From NCBI GenBank assembly GCA_910587765.1, contig CAJUNR010000008.1, forward strand, positions 68,692 through 131,145: a stretch of 62,454 bases of DNA, written 5' to 3'. The stretch is from an uncultured Lachnospiraceae bacterium. GTDB lineage: Bacteria; Bacillota; Clostridia; Lachnospirales; Lachnospiraceae. Of this stretch, positions 56,739 through 62,454 are shown piece by piece; within the stretch, counting starts at the first letter, position 1, and each line of letters starts with the position of its first letter. The notes under the pieces were generated by a model. That model was not told where the DNA came from and did no database searches. It saw nothing but the letters and a program-made list of their open reading frames with translations. A program made the position numbers and the translations under genes.

Positions 56739-58525
56739 TCAATCCTCTCCGCCAGATCGCTCAGGTAGAGATATCTCTCCAATTTTTCTTCCAGAAGGGC
56801 CTCCGCCGCCTCTTTCTCCCCGGTCAGCGTATTCAGACGGACAAAATCCGTCGCCGCCAGCTCCATCTGCCGGTCAATTGACGCAATCTGCGCCTCCAGT
56901 TTCTCAATCTCCGACTCTATCGTTTCATAATCCCGCTGCTCCTGCCAGGTGAATTTCAGCCGGGAAGTCTTGATTTTTTCCGTTTTGGCCGCGGCTGGCC
57001 GTTCTGCCTGCGCGGAAGCCGGCGTCTCCTTCTCTTCCTCCTGCCTGACCCTCAGGTAATCCGAGTATCCTCCCTCGTACTGCCGCAGCCGCCCGCCGCC
57101 CTCAAAGGCAAAGAGACGCTCCGCGGTCTTGTCCAGAAAATACCGGTCATGCGAGACCATAATCAGAATCCCCGGAAAACGGTCCAGATAATCCTCCAGG
57201 ATTGCCAGCGTTTGGATATCCAGATCATTGGTCGGCTCATCCAGAATGAGGATATTCGGCGCTTCCATCAGGACCTTCAACAGATACAGACGCCTTTTCT
57301 CCCCGCCGGACAGCTTTTCAATCCGGGAATACTGAAGTTCCCCGTCAAAGAGAAAACGCTCCAGCATCGCGGACGCGGAGACCATGCCGTCCTCCGTCTG
57401 CACATATTCCGCCGTATCGCGGATATAATCAATCACCCGGCGTTCCGGGTCCAGCGCTTCATTTTCCTGCGAGAAATAACCGATTTTCACCGTAGGACCG
57501 ACGATCACGCTTCCCCGGTCCGGCTTCTCCAGCCCCATGATCAGCCGCATCAGCGTCGTCTTGCCGCATCCGTTGGGCCCCACAAACCCGATTCGGTCTT
57601 TCCGGCAAAATACGTAGCTGAAATCCCGGATCAGCAGCGTGTCTCCGTATCCTTTCGTCAGGCCTTCCAGCTCCAGCGTTTTCCTGCCAAGCCGGGACGA
57701 GACGGTCGTCACCTCCACCTTCCCGTCCCGGACAGGCGCTTTCGTGCTGTCCCGCAGCTCCTCATAACGCTGAATATGCGCCTTCTGCTTCGTGGAACGC
57801 GCCCGCGCCCCGCGTCTCATCCATTCCAGCTCAATCCGCAGAATATTCCTGTTCTTCCGGTAGGTCGCCAGCTCCAGATCCTCTCTGACGGCTTTAGCCT
57901 CCAGAAAACCCGCGAAGTTGGTCTGATACAGATAAAGCTTCCCCCGGTGCAGCTCCGCGATCTTCGTACAGACCCGGTCCAGAAAATACCGGTCGTGAGT
58001 CACCATCACCAGAGCGCCCTTTCTGCACATAAGCGCCTGCTCCAGCCAGAGCACCATATCGCTGTTCAGATGGTTGGTCGGCTCATCCAGCAGCAGGATA
58101 TCGCAACTGGCGGTCAGCGCCGCCGCCAGCGCCGCCATCTTCTTCTGGCCGCCGGACAGATGGTCAAGCACCTGTTTCCCTTCCCCGAATCCCATCAGAT
58201 TGAGGACGCTGCGGCTGTCCCCCGCATCGTCCCATCCGTGATCCGCCGTTCCGGAAGCGCCCGCCACATAATCGCGAACGGTCATGCCCTTGGGAAATTC
58301 CGGATTCTGGGGCAGGTAGCGCACACAGACCTGACTGCCCTTTACCACCTCGCCCTCATCCGGTTCTTCCGCGCCGGCCAGAATACGCAGCAGCGTGGAC
58401 TTCCCGGTTCCGTTGATTCCCACGACGCCGATCTTGTCTCCTTCTTCCACTCCGAAATCAATTCCGTCAAAAAGCTCCTTTTCCGTAAAGCTTTTTCGTA
58501 TGTTCTTCGCCGTCAGCAGATTCAT
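56723..58525 (-). CDS. uup: ABC-F ATPase, Uup-like
   Basis: A 600-residue protein with two ABC domains: GINGTGKST and GPNGCGKTT P-loops, LSGGQKKM and LSGGEKRR signatures, Walker B LLLDEPTNHL and ILILDEPTNDLD. The C-terminal region is a coiled coil (TWQEQRDYETIESEIEKLE, read in part) with the Uup-type KxTWQEQRDYE pattern, and the linker between domains has the RGARARSTKQKAHIQRYEEL segment. Uup aids ribosome and replication-related processes. GGGAGGAAGCGATT precedes the ATG; it follows the TPR/AAA gene by 40 bp. Confidence 0.92.
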   Translation of the reverse strand: MNLLTAKNIRKSFTEKELFDGIDFGVEEGDKIGVVGINGTGKSTLLRILAGAEEPDEGEVVKGSQVCVRYLPQNPEFPKGMTVRDYVAGASGTADHGWDDAGDSRSVLNLMGFGEGKQVLDHLSGGQKKMAALAAALTASCDILLLDEPTNHLNSDMVLWLEQALMCRKGALVMVTHDRYFLDRVCTKIAELHRGKLYLYQTNFAGFLEAKAVREDLELATYRKNRNILRIELEWMRRGARARSTKQKAHIQRYEELRDSTKAPVRDGKVEVTTVSSRLGRKTLELEGLTKGYGDTLLIRDFSYVFCRKDRIGFVGPNGCGKTTLMRLIMGLEKPDRGSVIVGPTVKIGYFSQENEALDPERRVIDYIRDTAEYVQTEDGMVSASAMLERFLFDGELQYSRIEKLSGGEKRRLYLLKVLMEAPNILILDEPTNDLDIQTLAILEDYLDRFPGILIMVSHDRYFLDKTAERLFAFEGGGRLRQYEGGYSDYLRVRQEEEKETPASAQAERPAAAKTEKIKTSRLKFTWQEQRDYETIESEIEKLEAQIASIDRQMELAATDFVRLNTLTGEKEAAEALLEEKLERYLYLSDLAERIEEQSR

Positions 58526-58565
58526 AATCGCTTCCTCCCACTCCGAGACCGTGCATTGGGAGCGT

Positions 58566-61289
58566 TTATTCTGTAAAATCAGCCTCCCGGATCAGATGAT
58601 TGCCGAACTCATCCACGCTTTTTTTCGTCACCCTGTCAAGCAGATGGCGGAAACTCCCTCTCTCCGCGTTCTCGATCGCCGCGTCGATCATATCCTTCAC
58701 TTCCGCTACCGTCACCAGATGATCGTTCGTCTGCCGGCTTCCGATGCGGTCATACAGCGCAAGGATGCCAAATTCGTCGAAGGAATACTCCTGCTCCAGC
58801 GCGTAGGATTTTCCGAACGCCACCAGCTCGTCATTGGTAAACACCGGAATGTCAATGTGATGGTCAAACTTGGAGGCAAAATTTTTATTTCTCAGAAACA
58901 GCCTCTGAATTTCTTCCGCCGAATCCTCCAGTATCACCAGAAGCCCGCCTGTGTCCGTCTCCATGGCAAGCCCCATCGCCATCATCGTCGCGTCGGAGAG
59001 GCCGCCCGCCTTCTCGACGATCAGCGCGCCTCCTTTTAATTTGGTGATTACCTCATAAATATCCTTCGTGTTCAGCCTTTTGCCGCTGATCTTCGCCAGC
59101 TTCTTCCCTTCCAGCCGGTTCTGTTTCTGCAGAGCCTTCACGATGTCTATGGCCAGCGTGGTCTTCCCGTTCCCCTGTTCGCCGGTAATCGTCAGATTGC
59201 CGCCGGAAGACGTACTCCTACCCTCCCGGCCGGTCTCTTTAAACAGTACGGAAAGCTGCTCGCTCATCCCCTGCACCGATGTAAAATACGCGAACAGACG
59301 CGCCTGTTCCCGGGTCAGATGGCCGGCGTTCACCGCCCCCTCCGACACTTTGGAAGTCAGGGAGCGCTTCAGCTCCTGTATCATGTTCCCGGACGCCGCG
59401 TCCTGCGCTTCCTCCCGGGCGGCCGCATTCCTGCGGATGTTCTCCCTGTCGTCGAGGCTTTCGATGGCCATCTCCGTCTCCGGCTCTTCTTCCGCATCCA
59501 GATCCGGCGGCAGATCGTCCTCCGTCACGACCGGCGTTTCTTCCTTTTTCTCTTTATTGAGCTCTTCCAGAATCTGCTGCACATCCTCCGGAATGTCCTC
59601 CGAAGGCCCCGCGATCAGTTTCATCAGTTCCGCCGTTTCCTGCTTCACTTTTTCCCTTCGCGCCTTCTCTTTCAGCGCTTCCGCCTTCAGCCGGGCTTCC
59701 GCCTGCGCTTTCGTCTGCGCCCACTCATCGAGGATTTCATCAATGCTGATCGGACCGGTGTTCTGTTCTTCTCCCGAAGCGGCGGCACTTTCCCCGGCAG
59801 CCGTGTCCTCTTCCGTGCCCAGATCCGGAAGGTCGATCGTCGCATCCTCCCGCAGATCACTCGCTTCCTGAACCGCTTCCTCCTCCGCTCCCAAGCCGAG
59901 ATCCGGAAGGTCGATCGTCGCATCCTCCCGCAGGTTCTTCGCCTCCTGAACCGCTTCCTCCTCCGCTCCCAAGCCGAGATCCGGAAGGTCGATCGTCGCA
60001 TCCTCCCGCAGGTTCTTCGCCTCCTGAACCGCTTCCTCCTCCGCTCCCAAGCCGAGATCCGGGAGATCGATCGTCGCATCCTCCCGCAGGTTCTTCGCTT
60101 CCTGAACCGCTTCTTCTTCCGCTCCCAGACCGAGGACCGGAAGATCGATCGTCGCGTCCTCCCGCAGATCACTCGTTTCCTGAACCGCTTCCTCCTCCGC
60201 TCCCAGACCAAGATCCGGAAGGTCGATCGTCGCGTCCTCCCGCAGATCACGCGCTTCCTGAACCGCTTCTTCCTCCGTTCCCAGACCAAGATCCGGAAGG
60301 TCGATCGTCGCGTCCTCCCGCAGATCACGCGCTTCCTGAACCGCTTCTTCCTCCGCTCCCAGACCGAGATCCGGAAGGTCGATCGTCGCGTCTTCCCGCA
60401 GATCACGCGCTTCCTGAACCGTTTCCTCTCCCTCTTCCAGACCGAGATCCGGAAGGTCGATCGTGGCATCCTCTCTCAGATTCTCCTCTTCCCGGACGGC
60501 TCCCTCCTCCGCTCCCAGACCAAGATCCGGAAGGTCAATCGTCGCATCTTCCTTAAAAAGCTCGTTCAGGTTCCCCGCGAGCTCCGCCTGCAGATTCATG
60601 GTACTGAATTTCCCCGGATCAAAACCCGGAACCTCCGGTTCCTGCCGCGCGTTCCCACGAACCGCGGAACCGCTGCCGATCCGCTGATAATTGTATTTTT
60701 CCTGTTGCGCCGCGGTCAGCGGAACATATTTCATCTTTAGTTCCAACGCCTTATTGACATATTCTCCTTCACTGAACCAGAGGATCAGCTCGTCGCATTC
60801 ATGTACGCACTCTTCCGGCATCCCTGCCTCATCGTACAGCGCCGCCAGCTCATAGGCCCATTTTTCCTGATATTCATGGGTCTTATATTCACTTAGAATC
60901 CGAATCTGGTCTTCCAGACTCGATCCTCTCTCCCTGTAAATCTGATATTTCAGAATAAAGCGGCTCTGATCGTGAGGCGCCGCTTTCACAAATTCGCGGT
61001 ACAGAGAAATCGCCTCGTCAAAATTGTGCATTTTGGTGCAGATCTCCGTCATCCGGTACAGCAGCATACGCCCCACCGGCGCGCGGTCGTAGGCCATGTC
61101 CAGAATCTCCATGCACTCCCCATAGCGCTCTGTCTTCTCGTACACCTCGCTGACCACATACAGCATATTCAGGTTTTTCACCCGGCGCCAGTCAATGGTA
61201 TCCGCGATTTTAGCCGCCGCCTCATAGTCCTTCTTCTTCACCAGTTTTTCGATCTGATCCGCTTTCAGATGATATTCGTACTTATCCAA
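58566..61289 (-). CDS. TPR protein with ATIDLPDL tandem array and AAA-like domain
   Basis: A 907-residue protein in three parts. Residues 1-200 are TPR-like helices (MLYVVSEVYEKTERYGECMEIL, read in part). Residues 245-500 are nine full and one partial copies of a 26-residue unit with REDATIDLPDLGLGAEEEAVQ at its core. Residues 500-640 are a charged coiled coil, and residues 660-907 form an AAA-type domain with Walker A GEQGNGKTT and a weak Walker B GGALIVEKAGG, then HHIDIPVFTNDELVAFG. Start is TTG 61289 behind GGGGATGAAGTCCA. It follows degV by 43 bp. Function unknown; the repeat and kinase-recognisable threonines suggest a scaffold. Confidence 0.82.
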   Translation of the reverse strand: MDKYEYHLKADQIEKLVKKKDYEAAAKIADTIDWRRVKNLNMLYVVSEVYEKTERYGECMEILDMAYDRAPVGRMLLYRMTEICTKMHNFDEAISLYREFVKAAPHDQSRFILKYQIYRERGSSLEDQIRILSEYKTHEYQEKWAYELAALYDEAGMPEECVHECDELILWFSEGEYVNKALELKMKYVPLTAAQQEKYNYQRIGSGSAVRGNARQEPEVPGFDPGKFSTMNLQAELAGNLNELFKEDATIDLPDLGLGAEEGAVREEENLREDATIDLPDLGLEEGEETVQEARDLREDATIDLPDLGLGAEEEAVQEARDLREDATIDLPDLGLGTEEEAVQEARDLREDATIDLPDLGLGAEEEAVQETSDLREDATIDLPVLGLGAEEEAVQEAKNLREDATIDLPDLGLGAEEEAVQEAKNLREDATIDLPDLGLGAEEEAVQEAKNLREDATIDLPDLGLGAEEEAVQEASDLREDATIDLPDLGTEEDTAAGESAAASGEEQNTGPISIDEILDEWAQTKAQAEARLKAEALKEKARREKVKQETAELMKLIAGPSEDIPEDVQQILEELNKEKKEETPVVTEDDLPPDLDAEEEPETEMAIESLDDRENIRRNAAAREEAQDAASGNMIQELKRSLTSKVSEGAVNAGHLTREQARLFAYFTSVQGMSEQLSVLFKETGREGRSTSSGGNLTITGEQGNGKTTLAIDIVKALQKQNRLEGKKLAKISGKRLNTKDIYEVITKLKGGALIVEKAGGLSDATMMAMGLAMETDTGGLLVILEDSAEEIQRLFLRNKNFASKFDHHIDIPVFTNDELVAFGKSYALEQEYSFDEFGILALYDRIGSRQTNDHLVTVAEVKDMIDAAIENAERGSFRHLLDRVTKKSVDEFGNHLIREADFTE
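59815..60556 (-). repeat. 78-bp coding tandem repeat (ATIDLPDL array)
   Basis: Nine full copies and one partial copy of a 78-bp unit encode the 26-residue repeat. Threonine in DATIDL is invariant in all copies; the variable tail alternates RDL, SDL and NL. Copy 6 has LPVLG in place of LPDLG. The third-base variation between copies is small, so the array expanded recently. Confidence 0.93.
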
Positions 61290-61331
61290 TGGACTTCATC
61301 CCCGTTTCCCTTTTCCCTTTAGTTTCTCTGT

Positions 61332-62192
61332 CTACGCTTCCACAATTTTTGAACACGCAACCGCAAGCGCTCCGTCGCCGATATGGCAGGCCACGCTGAG
61401 CGACAGCTCATTGACGATCATCTCCGGATATCCCGAAAACTCCGCTTCAATCTCCTTCTTAAATTCCAGCGCCGCCGCTTCATTATTCGTATGGGCCACG
61501 TCAATCCGCATCCTGCAGCCCGCAAAACGCTTCTCCAGATCGCTTCGGATGGCGTCCAGCATCACCCGCTTTGCCGCGCTCATCGTGCGGACCTTGGAAA
61601 ACGCGTCCAGCTTCTCTCCCTGAATCTGCAGGACCGGTTTTAACCGCAGCATGGTTCCGAGCGCCGCCGCGGCCGGAGTGATTCTGCCGCCCTTCTTCAG
61701 ATACTTCAGCGTCGTCAGCGTAATATAGATACTCGCCTGCAGCGCCTCCTCCTCCAGAACCTCCCGTATCCTGGCAGCGCTCTTTCCGGCCCGGATCAGG
61801 CTCTGCGCATCCATCACCGAAGAAACCTGCGTGATGGAAATCCGCTGGTTATTCACAACCTCAACTTTTCCTTCATAATCTTCCGCCAGCATTCTGGCCG
61901 TCTGACAGCTTCCGCTGAGTCCGCTGGACATGGGAATGTGTACAATCTGATCATACTCTTTCAGAAGCTGATCCCAAAGCCCCATCACGGATTCCGGAGA
62001 CGGCTGGGAAGTCGACACATCCGCATCCTTCTCCAGATATTCATAAAATTCCCTCGGAAACAGGTTCACTCCGTCCAGATACTCTTTCCCATTGATCAGA
62101 AAAGGCATGGGAAGCACATAAATCCCCATTTCCTTCGCCTTCTCCTGACTGATGCCGCTGTTGCTGTCCGTGACAATTGCTATCTTACTCAT
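61332..62192 (-). CDS. DegV family fatty-acid-binding protein
   Basis: A 286-residue DegV protein: AIVTDSNSGISQEKAKEMGI, TSQPSPESVMGLWDQLL, HIPMSSGLSGSCQTAR, and KGGRITPAAAALGTMLRLKPVL. DegV/FakB proteins bind fatty acids and present them to a FakA kinase for lipid synthesis. No fakA is in view. GGGAGTATTTT precedes ATG. First gene of the minus-strand operon that ends at 56704. Confidence 0.93.
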   Translation of the reverse strand: MSKIAIVTDSNSGISQEKAKEMGIYVLPMPFLINGKEYLDGVNLFPREFYEYLEKDADVSTSQPSPESVMGLWDQLLKEYDQIVHIPMSSGLSGSCQTARMLAEDYEGKVEVVNNQRISITQVSSVMDAQSLIRAGKSAARIREVLEEEALQASIYITLTTLKYLKKGGRITPAAAALGTMLRLKPVLQIQGEKLDAFSKVRTMSAAKRVMLDAIRSDLEKRFAGCRMRIDVAHTNNEAAALEFKKEIEAEFSGYPEMIVNELSLSVACHIGDGALAVACSKIVEA

Positions 62193-62349
62193 AAAATACT
62201 CCCATCTGTTTTTCTATCCTTAAACTTCCTGTCCTTCTTTGCAGAAGCCTGTCAAAATTATCCTGTCCTGTATTGTCTCCATCTTCCGCTCCTGCCATCC
62301 GCGCGTATTCCGTCTTATTATAACAAAACATATCCCGGAAAACAAGAAT

Positions 62350-62377
62350 AGCAGAAACCTTTTTATCGGTTTCTGCT
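62350..62377 (-). terminator. Intrinsic terminator 3' of tRNA-Glu
   Basis: Minus-strand AGCAGAAACC pairs with GGTTTCTGCT with an 8-nt loop, followed by ATTCTTGTTTT. Confidence 0.75.
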
Positions 62378-62388
62378 ATTTCTTCAAG

Positions 62389-62454
62389 CAGTAGATAGGG
62401 GAATCGAACCCCTGTTTCCGCCGTGAGAGGGCGGCGTCTTAACCCCTTGACCAA
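62389..62454 (-). tRNA. tRNA-Glu (anticodon CTC), 5' end outside window
   Basis: On the minus strand the D arm starts TGGTCAAGGGGTTAAGACG, the anticodon stem CCGCC/GGCGG encloses the loop CTCTCAC with anticodon CTC, and the T arm is AGGGG-TTCGATT-CCCCT. The acceptor 3' strand is ATCTACT with discriminator G; CCA is not encoded. About the first six bases lie past the right edge. Confidence 0.9.

Noticed and set aside
59815..60556. CRISPR-like regular repeat array
   Set aside because: Units are 78 bp with no unique spacers, remain in frame through the whole stretch and encode a clear protein repeat.
62185..62454. Open frame across the tRNA-Glu region
   Set aside because: It runs through the tRNA and its terminator, its C-terminal part overlaps the degV start, and it has no family features.

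Overview
The window looks like a chromosomal segment of a spore-forming Clostridia species, most likely a Lachnospiraceae member. The evidence is a complete spoIIA operon (spoIIAA, spoIIAB, sigF) that continues into spoVAA and spoVAB, plus spoVAC and spoVAD, AddAB rather than RecBCD, a T-box in front of valS, BglG/LicT antitermination, and strong AGGAGG ribosome sites on nearly every gene. Base composition is GC-rich in the housekeeping stretches and visibly AT-richer at about 9.7-19.6 kb and 53-55.3 kb, which are accessory. No rRNA, transposase, integrase or CRISPR array is visible. A tRNA-Glu is cut by the right edge.

Layout. (1) 1-5.05 kb, minus strand: the start of a contractile injection system (phage-tail-like) cluster with sheath, two tube-type proteins, an assembly protein, a 59-residue protein and a long repeat-bearing coiled-coil protein that runs off the left edge. 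Upstream of it is a STAND/BTAD regulator with its own promoter (5.2-7.5 kb). (2) 7.6-9.5 kb, plus strand: an RlmI-like methyltransferase and a Uma2 nuclease. (3) 9.6-16.0 kb: a tiny holin-like toxin with a likely RNA antitoxin, then two ABC exporters behind an AgrC/AgrA-like two-component system with a LytTR-type operator. (4) 16.2-19.6 kb: small membrane and exported proteins and a membrane Ser/Thr kinase divergent from a 151-residue protein. (5) 19.7-29 kb: addB-addA, tcdA, larE and a zinc-phospholipase-like gene. (6) 29-37.5 kb: a LicT-type beta-glucoside PTS operon (EIIA, LicT, EIIBC, two GH1 enzymes, a ChbG-type deacetylase) with two RAT/terminator switches, followed by a HAD phosphatase and a membrane protein. 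(7) 37.8-46.4 kb: sporulation genes, with spoVAC, an FtsA-like ATPase and an ABC-F gene in inverted orientation between spoVAD and spoVAB. (8) 46.7-52.4 kb: a T-box-led valS-folC-orf47-TPR operon. (9) 52.5-56.7 kb: a scarred sugar locus in which rbsK, a ROK regulator and a tandem EIIA are intact, while lacI, rbsD, an SDR gene and a GPH transporter survive only as end fragments. (10) 56.7-62.5 kb: degV, a TPR/tandem-repeat/AAA protein, an uup-like ABC-F gene and the tRNA.

The most unusual signals are: an interspersed structured element of about 83 nt found directly behind three intrinsic terminators (36.0, 43.7 and 46.5 kb, the last in two tandem copies) with compensatory base changes; the injection-system cluster and its repeat-bearing coiled-coil gene; a 26-residue tandem array centred on ATIDLPDL in the TPR/AAA protein; and the repeated N-terminus-plus-C-terminus deletion scars at 52.5-55.8 kb. 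All functional statements are from reading the sequence and from family knowledge; no database search was run.
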